The notes beneath the pieces are model-generated. The model did not search any database. It worked only from the letters and a program-made list of their open reading frames with translations, and had not been told where the DNA came from. A stretch of 64,000 nucleotides of DNA from Leptospira ainlahdjerensis (lineage in GTDB: Bacteria > Spirochaetota > Leptospiria > Leptospirales > Leptospiraceae), in NCBI RefSeq assembly GCF_016919175.1, contig NZ_JAFFPU010000028.1, forward strand, positions 16,579 through 80,578, in the 5' to 3' direction. The stretch's first letter is position 1. Each line of letters begins with the position of its first letter. Positions 1 to 8,285 of this stretch are shown here, one piece after another. Both the position numbers and the translations under genes were made by a program.

Positions 1-3000
1 CAAATTTATTCACCAATGTCGGAGTGAATTCGAATATAAGCGCTGTTTTTTCAGAGGTGATCAACTGCGCGACTCTCACCACGGCAAGCTTTACTCTCAC
101 TGGCGGAGCCGCCGTCGCAGGAACCGTAAATTGCTCCGGGACTTCGGCGACCTTCGATCCAACACCGACTCTTGCTTACAATACAAACTATACGGCTACG
201 CTTACAACGGCGGTCAAAGACCTTGCTGGAAACTCGATACCTGCTACCTACTCTTGGTCCTTTACAACCGGTCCCGCTCCGGATTTGACTCCTCCCGTCG
301 TTTCCTTAGTCACTCCTACAAACCTTTCCACGGGTGCTGGAATCAATACAAACATAAGCGCCGTCTTTAGCGAAGCCATGGATTGTACTACAATCTCGAC
401 CGCAAATTTTACGTTGAGCGATGGCGCTGCTGTTGCAGGAACCGTAAATTGTTCCGGAACTTCGGCAACCTTCGATCCAACGGCGGCACTTGCTTACAAT
501 ACAAACTATACGGCTACGATTACGACAACGGTAAAGGATGTGGCCGGGAATCCAATGGCTGTAAATTATTCTTGGAGTTTCACGACAAGCACAGGACCGG
601 AAATGATCGCCCCCGTAGTTTCTCTTGTGGCGCCGGCAAATCTACTTACCAATGTCGGAGTGAATTCGAATGTAACCGCAGTTTTCAGCGAAACGATGGA
701 TTGTTTGACTCTCAACGCCGTAAGTTTTACTCTCACTGGCGGAGCCGCCGTCGCAGGAACCGTAAATTGTTCCGGGACTTCGGCGACCTTCGATCCAACA
801 CCGACTCTTGCTTACAATACAAACTATACGGCTACGCTTACAACGGCGGTCAAAGACCTTGCTGGAAACTCAATACCTGCTACCTACTCTTGGTCCTTTA
901 CAACCGGTCCCGCTCCGGATTTGACTCCTCCCGTCGTTTCCTTAGTCACTCCTACAAACCTTTCCACGGGTGCTGGAATCAATACAAACATAAGCGCCGT
1001 CTTTAGCGAAGCCATGGATTGTACTACAATCTCGACCGCAAATTTTACGTTGAGCGATGGCGCCGCTGTTGCAGGAACCGTAAATTGTTCCGGAACCTTC
1101 GCGACCTTCGATCCAACGGCGGCACTTGCTTACAATACAAACTATACGGCTACGATTACGACCACGGTAAAGGACGTGGCCGGAAATCCAATGGCTGTAA
1201 ATTATTCTTGGAGTTTCACGACCGGAAATACCCCGGATATCACTCCCCCTACGGTCGTCTTAGCAAGTCCTATCAACGGAGCCACTGGAGTTGCGACCAA
1301 TGCAAATGTCATTGTTGCATTCAGTGAGTCCATGGATTGTACCACCCTGAACACGATCACATTTTCTTTGAGTGCCGGAGCCGCAATTCCTGGAACCGTG
1401 ACCTGCTCCGGAGCTTCGGCCACGTTCGCTCCGACTGCTGCGTTTGCTCCCGGAACTTTAGTTACCGCAACCTTAACGGTCGGAGCAATGGATCTCACGG
1501 GAAATCCGATCGCCGCTCCTTATTCCTGGACGTTCACTACGGGCCCAGCACCTGATGTGACTCCACCCACGGTCGCGATTCAAAATCTTAGAAACAATAG
1601 CATCGTAGAATCCGGATTTGTAATCGGAACCATGACCGATGCTGGAGGAATCGCCTCCGTCGCTTTCAAGATCGATGGCGGGGCTTTCGGAGCAGCAACT
1701 CTGATTGGTCCCAACTCTTGGAAGTTTCAGTTACCCATAACGTGGTCTCAGAATTCTCAACACACTTTGACGGCAAGGGCAACCGATATTTCCGGTAACC
1801 AAACCACAACTGCCGTCATTACAGTGCGAAAAGGAACAAACAAGGACATCAACGGGGATGGATATGTGGATTTAGTCACTTCCGAATATGGACAAGGCCT
1901 AGTTTACATTTTCCATTCTTCCGGAACTTTGGGAATTACGACAACCAATGCGGGCTTAGCGAATAGAATCATCGTAGGAAATGCCGCCGATGAATTTGGC
2001 AGAACTGTTTCGATGGGCGACCTCAACGGTGATAGTTACGCCGATGTCGTCGTTGGCTCACCTGCTTGGAATGGCGGCATGGGCCGCACCTTCGTATTTC
2101 ATTCTTCCGGAAACTTAGGCGTGAATACTTCTTTCAGTGCATTCGCCTCTTCTCGAATCGACGGAGCCACAGCCGGAGATAGATTCGGTATGAGCCTTGC
2201 AACGGGAGATATCAACGGAGATGGATATACTGACTTGATCGTCGGTTCTCCGAATTTCAACGGCTCCAGAGGAAGAGTTTACGTTTTTCTTTCTACGGGA
2301 GTCACTGGAATTACTGTGACAAATACGGCCGCTGCGGCAACCAATCGAACCGGAGCGTCCGCAAACGAACTCCTCGGCTCTTCGATTGGGGTTGGGGATA
2401 TCAACGGAGACGGACTCGCAGACCTTGCGGTCGGTTCCCCCGGTTATTCTTTTCCTGGTCCACCAGCCGTAATTCCAAGCTCGGGAAGGATTTACATCTA
2501 TTATGGGGGGGCTGGAGTTTTGACAGGCGTGACCAATACCCTGACCAACCAGTCTGGCATAAGTACCAATGCTCAGTTCGGATTGGCTCTCGCAGTCGCG
2601 GATATCAACGGAGATGGTTTTTCGGATGTAGTGGGAAGCGCTCCTTTACTTGATACAGATGGAACAGTTGGAAATGGGATCGGAGACGGAGTTGGAACAG
2701 TCCGCGCTTTCATGTCTGCCGGCGGAGCGGGTATTGCAAACGATACCATTGGAAACGCCCCGCTCGTTATCAACGGGGTCACAATGCTGGATATATTCGG
2801 TGTTTCAGTTACAGCCCGTGATCTCGATGGAGATGGAAGAGCGGACATAGCGATCAGCGCGACACAACAACTGCTCCCCTCCAGTGCAGTTTATATCTTC
2901 ATGACCCCAACCGCAGGTCCAATCGGAAATTTCTTCAACAAGACGAACGCTACTGCGAGCATCGCAGGATCATCCGGATTAGGAGTCTCTGTGGGAAAAG

Positions 3001-3197
3001 GTCTTTCCACAGGAGATACAAACGGAGACGGATTCCCGGATTTATTGATCGGTGGAAGCGCCATCTCTGTTTACGGATTCCATTCTTCAGCGGCCGGTTT
3101 AGTTACAAATAACCCGGCTTTCGCTGAGACTCGAATCAACGATCCAGGCTTGCTGGGAGGAGCACCCGTCAACACTTACGGTAACTGCGTCTATTGA
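1..3197 (+). CDS. Ig-like (Big_5-type) and FG-GAP repeat surface protein, 5' end outside window
   Basis: The frame is open from base 3 with no start, and the residues before the first GTG (base 24) match the repeat consensus, so the gene continues upstream. From base 1 to about 1555 there are five Ig-like units of roughly 106 residues. Each has an FSE-MDC motif, a TVNCSGTSATF-like strand and a TYSW-FTTG end. A sixth, different Ig-like unit follows (about 1556-1835). The C-terminal 450 residues hold seven FG-GAP-type repeats with calcium-loop motifs such as DINGDGYVDL, DLNGDSYADV and DINGDGFSDV, as in integrin alpha propellers. The layout fits an exported or surface protein for adhesion or ligand binding; the signal peptide would lie upstream. 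No partner gene is visible. The function is inferred and the architecture is directly seen. Confidence 0.85.
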   Translation, partial: NLFTNVGVNSNISAVFSEVINCATLTTASFTLTGGAAVAGTVNCSGTSATFDPTPTLAYNTNYTATLTTAVKDLAGNSIPATYSWSFTTGPAPDLTPPVVSLVTPTNLSTGAGINTNISAVFSEAMDCTTISTANFTLSDGAAVAGTVNCSGTSATFDPTAALAYNTNYTATITTTVKDVAGNPMAVNYSWSFTTSTGPEMIAPVVSLVAPANLLTNVGVNSNVTAVFSETMDCLTLNAVSFTLTGGAAVAGTVNCSGTSATFDPTPTLAYNTNYTATLTTAVKDLAGNSIPATYSWSFTTGPAPDLTPPVVSLVTPTNLSTGAGINTNISAVFSEAMDCTTISTANFTLSDGAAVAGTVNCSGTFATFDPTAALAYNTNYTATITTTVKDVAGNPMAVNYSWSFTTGNTPDITPPTVVLASPINGATGVATNANVIVAFSESMDCTTLNTITFSLSAGAAIPGTVTCSGASATFAPTAAFAPGTLVTATLTVGAMDLTGNPIAAPYSWTFTTGPAPDVTPPTVAIQNLRNNSIVESGFVIGTMTDAGGIASVAFKIDGGAFGAATLIGPNSWKFQLPITWSQNSQHTLTARATDISGNQTTTAVITVRKGTNKDINGDGYVDLVTSEYGQGLVYIFHSSGTLGITTTNAGLANRIIVGNAADEFGRTVSMGDLNGDSYADVVVGSPAWNGGMGRTFVFHSSGNLGVNTSFSAFASSRIDGATAGDRFGMSLATGDINGDGYTDLIVGSPNFNGSRGRVYVFLSTGVTGITVTNTAAAATNRTGASANELLGSSIGVGDINGDGLADLAVGSPGYSFPGPPAVIPSSGRIYIYYGGAGVLTGVTNTLTNQSGISTNAQFGLALAVADINGDGFSDVVGSAPLLDTDGTVGNGIGDGVGTVRAFMSAGGAGIANDTIGNAPLVINGVTMLDIFGVSVTARDLDGDGRADIAISATQQLLPSSAVYIFMTPTAGPIGNFFNKTNATASIAGSSGLGVSVGKGLSTGDTNGDGFPDLLIGGSAISVYGFHSSAAGLVTNNPAFAETRINDPGLLGGAPVNTYGNCVY
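91..1226 (+). repeat. Near-identical internal duplication, offset 636 bp
   Basis: Bases about 91-590 recur at 727-1226 with only about ten substitutions by eye. The offset of 636 bp equals 212 codons, i.e. two Ig-like units. Sequence before base 91 and after base 1226 diverges clearly. This is an in-frame duplication of a domain pair, recent or kept uniform by gene conversion, and it would let the stalk length vary between strains. Confidence 0.85.
2505..2511 (+). repeat. Seven-G homopolymer inside the FG-GAP coding region
   Basis: A run of seven G bases encodes two glycines in the propeller part of the surface protein. Such runs can slip during replication and would cause a frameshift about 690 bp before the stop. 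The run is intact here. Phase variation is only a possibility. Confidence 0.4.
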
Positions 3198-3204
3198 TCT
3201 CAAA

Positions 3205-3251
3205 TTCTGGATTTGAAATTGTCCCCTCCAATGGCAATTTCGAATCCAGAA
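3205..3251 (+). terminator. Long hairpin just after the Ig/FG-GAP gene
   Basis: Bases 3205-3221 are complementary to 3235-3251 over 17 positions with a single G-T pair and a 13-base loop, starting 8 bases after the stop codon. There is no T run after it, so it may be an RNA 3'-end stabiliser or an atypical terminator rather than a classical intrinsic one. Confidence 0.55.
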
Positions 3252-3322
3252 ACTCAGGAATTAGAATCCGATCCTGCAAAACAAAGACGGGATCGCGATT
3301 CGCGGCGACACGCTTAGAAAAT

Positions 3323-3841
3323 TCAAGCATTCATTTTTGCGATCGACCCTAAAAGAGAAAAACCCATTCCAATAAAACCTATCCCAAACAAAACTCCCGC
3401 AAACACAAACAACCAAGTCCATTCGCTCCTAAAAAAACCGAGGCCGCCGATTACAACGGAAAAGCACCAAAAACTCGGAATCCACTTGGAAAGAACTTTT
3501 TTTTTCCAAGAATCCGTTCCGATCAAAATCAAACCGAAGGAAAGAATTCCCGCTCCGTAAGGATACACGTTCCAACCCGAGGTGGACTCATCCGGTCCGA
3601 TGAGAAGACCGACACCGATCATGGATAAAATAAAGCCGATCCACGCATAAATTCTAAGCTCTTCGTAATAACGAAAATAAAAACCCAAAACCGCAAAAAG
3701 AATACAAATATCGGTAGCTGAATAAAGGACTTCCAAGAAGAATCCTGAGAAAAATTCCCCCGCAAAAGATGCTACACCGCGCAAACATCCCGCCGTAATC
3801 GCAGAGTAGGCCCCGAATTTTACAAAAAATTCCTTTTTCAC
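3323..3841 (-). CDS. Five- to six-TM membrane protein of unknown function
   Basis: This 172-residue protein is almost entirely hydrophobic segments with short charged loops (YYEELR, DSWKKK), consistent with five or six membrane helices. No known catalytic motif is visible. Its start codon overlaps the stop of the upstream MFS transporter gene by four bases (ATGA), so the two are translationally coupled and probably share a transcript. It may be an accessory to that transporter, but this is only context. I do not recognise the family. Confidence 0.7.
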   Translation of the reverse strand: MKKEFFVKFGAYSAITAGCLRGVASFAGEFFSGFFLEVLYSATDICILFAVLGFYFRYYEELRIYAWIGFILSMIGVGLLIGPDESTSGWNVYPYGAGILSFGLILIGTDSWKKKVLSKWIPSFWCFSVVIGGLGFFRSEWTWLFVFAGVLFGIGFIGMGFSLLGSIAKMNA

Positions 3842-5187
3842 AACCCCTTCCCATTCATTGTTATTTTAGAATATTCTAATGGACTGTATACCTTGGATAC
3901 GAAAAACAAGGCGGCAATGTTAAAGGCGACGGCAAAAATTCCGACAACTTCGAAATTCTGATAAGGGGAATGGACGTCTTTGACCGTAAGAACCGCTCCT
4001 CCGATGGAAGCTCCTATCCCGGAGGCAAGATTTTGAATCGCGGAAACGATCGTCATAAATCTTCCTCTTTGCTTTTGATCCGCGCTGGAAGTGATCAACG
4101 CCATCGCTGGGATCAAACGTGCGGAAACCAAAACGAAAAAACCGCTTGTACAAAAAACCGTCAACAAGATCGAGCCGGGTTTTAGATTCGTGAAAAATAA
4201 AATCGGCAGACAAGCAAGAGGAACCAAAATATAGAACATTCTTTTTTTACCGTAACGGTCGCAAAGAGATCCGATCGCCCTAGCAGAAAAAAAAGTGATC
4301 GATCCACCGATGAGATAGATAAGAGAAAGGTGATCCTTGGAAACTCCAACGTTTCTTTCCAGATAAGGAGCGAAAAAAGGAATCACGGTAAATCCGCCGA
4401 GAATCACGGAACCGATCAGCAGATACGATGGCAGATAACGTTTCGAACCGACGATTTCTCGAAGTCCTTGCAGATTCGATTCTTCCTTGTTTTGCCTGAC
4501 TCCTGCCTTTGGAAGAATCAAAAACATCGCCAAAAGAATCAAGAGACTTACAAAAACGATCGAAAGAAAGATCGCGTTCCATCCGAAAAGACTTGAAATT
4601 TTCAAACTCACCGGAACTCCGATGACCGCAGAAGCCGAAAAAGCGGCCATGATCACACCCGTCGCCCTTCCCCTTCTCTCCTCCGGAATCAAATCTCCCA
4701 CAAAGGAAAAAAGGACGGAACTGATGATTCCCCCAAAGGCTCCCGCGAGAATTCTTCCTATAAATAAAATCCAATAAGAATTTGCGATTCCACAAAGAAG
4801 AGTTCCCAGAATAAAACCCGAATACAAAAAAAGCGCGGAAGTCTTTCTATGAAATCGATCGATAAACAAAGAACTCAAAATTCCCGCAAAAAAAGCGCTG
4901 TAAGTATAGGAAGAAATCAAAATCGAAAATTCTTTCGGAGTGATTTGAAACTGATTTTCAAAGTTTCTTCCCAGAGGCATCATAATCATAAAATCGAGGA
5001 TGTGAGTAAACTGGATCAAAGATAAAAGGAAAACAAAAGAACCTTCGGAGGAAAAAAAATCTTTAGCTTTCCTAAACCAAGGCACCGGTTCGGATCTGGA
5101 TTCCATTCGATCCCGTTTTGATATATCGTTAAATCGAAATCGATCCCCCGCGTTCGTCGCGGTGAGGAGTTTTATCTTGTCGTTCAT
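3838..5187 (-). CDS. Major facilitator superfamily (DHA1-type) transporter
   Basis: This is a predicted 12-TM inner-membrane exporter or importer. A DFMIMMPLG segment opens the first helix, as in AraJ/DHA1-like MFS proteins. A motif-A-like loop (FIDRFHRKTS) follows helix 2, and PEERRGRATGV follows a later helix, with a second motif-A-like loop LCDRYGKKR in the C-terminal half. The reading frame is open to 5316, but I chose the ATG at 5187 because GGAG lies 8 bases upstream; it gives 449 residues. An ATG at 5106 (422 residues, closer to the usual MFS length) is also possible. It is divergent from an AraC-type regulator, the usual arrangement for a regulated efflux pump. The substrate is unknown. 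Confidence 0.85.
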   Translation of the reverse strand: MNDKIKLLTATNAGDRFRFNDISKRDRMESRSEPVPWFRKAKDFFSSEGSFVFLLSLIQFTHILDFMIMMPLGRNFENQFQITPKEFSILISSYTYSAFFAGILSSLFIDRFHRKTSALFLYSGFILGTLLCGIANSYWILFIGRILAGAFGGIISSVLFSFVGDLIPEERRGRATGVIMAAFSASAVIGVPVSLKISSLFGWNAIFLSIVFVSLLILLAMFLILPKAGVRQNKEESNLQGLREIVGSKRYLPSYLLIGSVILGGFTVIPFFAPYLERNVGVSKDHLSLIYLIGGSITFFSARAIGSLCDRYGKKRMFYILVPLACLPILFFTNLKPGSILLTVFCTSGFFVLVSARLIPAMALITSSADQKQRGRFMTIVSAIQNLASGIGASIGGAVLTVKDVHSPYQNFEVVGIFAVAFNIAALFFVSKVYSPLEYSKITMNGKGL

Positions 5188-5328
5188 ATTCTTGACTCCG
5201 TTATTCATTGAGTGAAGAATACTTCGAAAAGACGGGTTTATCGTTGAATCGTATAAAACGAAAGATGGCTTTGGATAAAAAGCAAGAAATTGACCGTTGT
5301 AAAAAACCAAATTCACTTGTAAGTTTGC

Positions 5329-5349
5329 TTCGATCCGATTTATATCGAA
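5329..5349. promoter_or_regulatory. Inverted repeat in the MFS/AraC divergent region
   Basis: TTCGAT, nine bases, then ATCGAA forms a perfect 6-bp inverted repeat ending 7 bases before the AraC-type start codon, inside the 169-bp divergent intergenic region. It is a possible operator for autoregulation. Short repeats of this kind can arise by chance. Confidence 0.3.
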
Positions 5350-5356
5350 TTCCTCT

Positions 5357-6454
5357 ATGTTAGAATTCTATTCCTCCTTTGCGGATACCTTGATTCAATT
5401 CGGCGGCGGACTCGGTTTGCTCATGGGTTTGGGACGTTACCCGGCCCTCAAAGAAAAAAACCTCCGGACTTTTTTTGTCTCAATTCTTTTTATTTCGATT
5501 GGAATCGTTCAATGTATTCTTTCCGGTTTTTTCTACGGATGGATCTTTCGTTTTCCAACTTGGATCGTTCTTCTTCCGATCTCGATCGCTATGTACGGCC
5601 CGATCGAACACTTTTACACAAACTCCCTCTTAAAGGAAAAGTTCGATTTCGGCTGGAAGGAAAGCCTTCATCTGATTCCTCTAATTTTGATTTTTCTTTT
5701 TGAAATTCCATTCCTTCTAAAAACTGAAGATGAAAAGATAAATATCGTCCAAGAAGTCTGGTTTCAAAATCGATTGGATCCGATCAATCTCCTTCTCTAT
5801 TTTTCCGCTCTTTGTGCAACCGGTTACAATCTTTTTCTTTTTTGGATCTACTTCCGGAACTCGAAAAGCGCTCCAATCTTACCGGCGTTTCGTATCGGAA
5901 TTTTTTTGATTCCTTTTCGTTTGATCGCAACGTTGTTTCTTATCTACGGACACTTTTCTTTGAACTTCACCCTTCTAAGAACCGGAGCGGTTTTAATCAG
6001 CATTCTTCTTATCCAATTGTATATCTTCTCGGTGGGAAATCCTGAATCTCTCGCCTTGTTGATTCAAGAGGTAAGAAAGAATCGTTACGAACGTTCCCTT
6101 TTGATCGGAGTGGATATGGAAGCGGTTCAAAAAAAATTGAATGAGTTTATGGAGGTACATCAACTCTACAAACGCGAGGATCTAAGTCTAAAGGAACTGG
6201 CGGATTCGCTTTCTTTGACGGGTCATCAACTCTCGGAATTCTTAAACGAAAAAATAAGAATGAACTTTCCGAGTTTTATCAATCAGTATAGAATCACGGA
6301 AGCTCAAAAAATTCTTCTCAAAGAACCGAAACGAACGATTCTTTCGATCGCCTACGAAGTCGGCTTCAATTCAAAGTCCTCTTTCAACCAAGCCTTTCTT
6401 CGTTTTACGGGAATCACACCGAAGGAATTCCGCAAAAAAAGATCGGGTTTATAA
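5357..6454 (+). CDS. Membrane-anchored AraC-type transcriptional regulator (7 TM + HTH)
   Basis: The 365-residue protein has seven hydrophobic segments over residues 1-225, then a cytoplasmic AraC DNA-binding domain (about 260-365). The two helix-turn-helix units read SLKELADSLSLTGHQLSEFL and SIAYEVGFNSKSSFNQAF, ending in GITPKEFRKKR. The arrangement implies a regulator that senses a membrane or envelope signal directly. It is divergent from the MFS/membrane-protein pair, which are its likeliest targets. The start lacks a clear Shine-Dalgarno site, so a later start (Met21) is possible. Confidence 0.85.
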   Translation: MLEFYSSFADTLIQFGGGLGLLMGLGRYPALKEKNLRTFFVSILFISIGIVQCILSGFFYGWIFRFPTWIVLLPISIAMYGPIEHFYTNSLLKEKFDFGWKESLHLIPLILIFLFEIPFLLKTEDEKINIVQEVWFQNRLDPINLLLYFSALCATGYNLFLFWIYFRNSKSAPILPAFRIGIFLIPFRLIATLFLIYGHFSLNFTLLRTGAVLISILLIQLYIFSVGNPESLALLIQEVRKNRYERSLLIGVDMEAVQKKLNEFMEVHQLYKREDLSLKELADSLSLTGHQLSEFLNEKIRMNFPSFINQYRITEAQKILLKEPKRTILSIAYEVGFNSKSSFNQAFLRFTGITPKEFRKKRSGL

Positions 6455-6562
6455 ATCCTTCCGTCATTTTTCGTATTCATTGATAGATCCGGCCGAATCG
6501 ACCTCCAAGGAGAGTTAGAATGTAGAGAAAGAAAATTTTTCTTTTTTAAAAGCGAGGTTTCT

Positions 6563-7198
6563 ATGAGACAAAACGTTTTCATCTCTTATCTTGCGGACTC
6601 CAATCTTGTCTTCTTACTGCTTTCGACTTTTGGAATGGTCCTTGTCTCCGAACCGTTTCTTTTTTCGGTTTTCGTTTTGTCCTTGCTTATGAATTGGAAG
6701 TGGATTTTTTCCTTTTTGGAAATTCGGAATTCCTACGTTTCGGTATTCGGAAGAACCGATCTAAAGACGGAAAATTTTCCGCTCCCGGAGAAAAGATCCT
6801 TATCGGAAAACGTTACGATTCCCGAAAAAAGAAATTCTCTCCTGGATGGTTTGGATTTGGAGAAACAAAAAGAAAAATTGGAACGTTTGATGATTCAAGA
6901 AAAACTTTTTTTGGACGAAGAACTCAGGCTCCCGTCTCTGGCGGAGGAAATGAATCTTTCCGTACACCGTCTTTCCGCGTTGTTAAACGAATTCATCGGA
7001 AAAAGTTTTCACGAGTTCGTTAACGGTTTTCGAATCGAAGAAGCCAAACAGATGCTCTTGGAAGAAAAAGAGCGATCCGTATTATCGATCGGACTTGCGG
7101 TAGGTTTTAATTCCTATTCCGCATTCTTGAGATCTTTTATGAAATCGGAATTACAAACGCCTAAAAAATTCAGAAGTAGATCAAAACTTCCACAATAG
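6563..7198 (+). CDS. Short membrane-linked AraC-type regulator, paralogue of the preceding gene
   Basis: It has 211 residues, starting at an ATG with GAGG 5-6 bases upstream. The N-terminus has only two hydrophobic segments (about residues 11-50), then a charged linker and an AraC HTH domain (about 105-205) with SLAEEMNLSVHRLSALLNEF and SIGLAVGFNSYSAFLRSF. The DNA-binding part is clearly related to the gene 108 bp upstream, but five of its seven membrane helices are missing. It may be a natural short form or a 5'-truncated paralogue; the good ribosome site argues that it is expressed. It could compete with the full-length regulator. Confidence 0.8.
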   Translation: MRQNVFISYLADSNLVFLLLSTFGMVLVSEPFLFSVFVLSLLMNWKWIFSFLEIRNSYVSVFGRTDLKTENFPLPEKRSLSENVTIPEKRNSLLDGLDLEKQKEKLERLMIQEKLFLDEELRLPSLAEEMNLSVHRLSALLNEFIGKSFHEFVNGFRIEEAKQMLLEEKERSVLSIGLAVGFNSYSAFLRSFMKSELQTPKKFRSRSKLPQ

Positions 7199-7289
7199 AA
7201 ATCTGCGAATGAATTTCATCTTGTTCAGAAAAAAAAATCATCTTATATTTCTATGAGATACGAGCGCTGGTACAGGTTACTATTTTACC

Positions 7290-7817
7290 ATGATTCAAGA
7301 CTATCTATTTAAAGAGGAAGATGGCTCATTACGATTCTGGCAGACCGAAATCTATGAAAAAAATCTGGTGATCACCGAAGGCCGATTAGGAATCGATCGG
7401 AAGATTGAAATTAAAAAGTATTTCAATGAGAAGGAAGTTTTTCAGAATTTGGAAAGTTTACGAAACGATACATTCAAAGAAGGATTTAGGAGAGCTTCCC
7501 AACTCGACCCAAACATGGAAAACGAGATCCTAATAAAAATCGAAAAAGAATCCGATTTTCATATTCGACTTGAAATAGCAGAATCCCTACTCTTGAACGT
7601 CAGCGATTCCAATCGAAAAAAACTTTTGAAATCTCTTGTACGGGATTGTGATTGTATCCTTATGGGACTCGGAACGTCCGACGGAGAGGATTACGACGGC
7701 GAAGACGAATATTATCCTCAAATGATTCAGGAAGAAACGGGACTGACACCCGAAAATGCTCGAAACATTTATAAAAAGAAATTTTTCGCTTACGGAAACT
7801 TATTAGAATCAGAATAA
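7290..7817 (+). CDS. WGR-like domain protein
   Basis: This is a 175-residue soluble, acidic protein. The first 70 residues resemble a WGR domain: a hydrophobic strand with a Trp (RFWQTEIY), then EGRLGIDRKIEIKKYF, then a helix with FQNLESL. The remainder is helical and ends in an acidic stretch rich in D, E, G and Y. WGR domains occur in DNA-damage and nucleic-acid-modifying proteins, but here no catalytic domain is attached. No operon partner is evident; the neighbour upstream is 91 bp away. Function unknown. Confidence 0.65.
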   Translation: MIQDYLFKEEDGSLRFWQTEIYEKNLVITEGRLGIDRKIEIKKYFNEKEVFQNLESLRNDTFKEGFRRASQLDPNMENEILIKIEKESDFHIRLEIAESLLLNVSDSNRKKLLKSLVRDCDCILMGLGTSDGEDYDGEDEYYPQMIQEETGLTPENARNIYKKKFFAYGNLLESE

Positions 7818-7898
7818 TTTTTCAAATTGAATCCGTTCATTTTGTTAACTGAGATATCCCATTCTTAAAGACACATCCTTGGAATCTCAAAGGAAATC

Positions 7899-8188
7899 TG
7901 TCGGAACTCCGACAATCTTTCCGTAAAACTCGCGCGCCCCGCCCGATTTTCGGGTGGAGGGGCGGGTGGTGGAAAAAACCACGGAGGACTTTCCTCTATC
8001 ATAAAATCAAACTTTTTGCAAGTACAAAACTTTCTTGTCGGAACTACGACAGTCTTTCCGTAAAACTCGCGCGCCCCGCCCGATTTTCGGGTGGAGGGGT
8101 GGGTGGTGGAAAAAACCACGGAGGACTTTCCTCTATCATAAAATCAAACTTTTTGCAAGCCCAAAACCGCCGTGTAGGAACTCTAACA
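7899..8188. repeat. Two tandem 137-bp hairpin units bounded by 16-bp palindromes
   Basis: Imperfect 16-bp palindromes start at 7899 (TGTCGGAACTCCGACA), 8036 and 8173, exactly 137 bp apart. The 121-bp stretches between them are almost identical to each other and hold a GC-rich hairpin core (CGCGCGCCCCGCCC, then GATTTTC, then GGGTGGAGGGG). A third, diverged unit with the same 137-bp spacing is at 40144-40296. The units occupy most of the 468-bp gap at 7818-8285, which has no other convincing gene. This is a REP/MITE-like element. Confidence 0.8.
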
Positions 8189-8285
8189 AAACCCTTCCAT
8201 TCCGCGGATGACTCTCTTTTTTAGCACTCTCAACTAAAAGAGGAAGAAGTCCCAACTAAGAACCCGGCATTCAAACCGATTCAAA

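Noticed and set aside
5188..5316. Longer N-terminus of the MFS transporter
   Set aside because: It lies in the divergent promoter region, has no MFS-like sequence, and the ATG at 5187 has a clear GGAG site.
7865..8119. 84-residue minus-strand ORF
   Set aside because: It lies wholly within the 137-bp tandem units and repeats the same peptide, so it is a by-product of the repeat.
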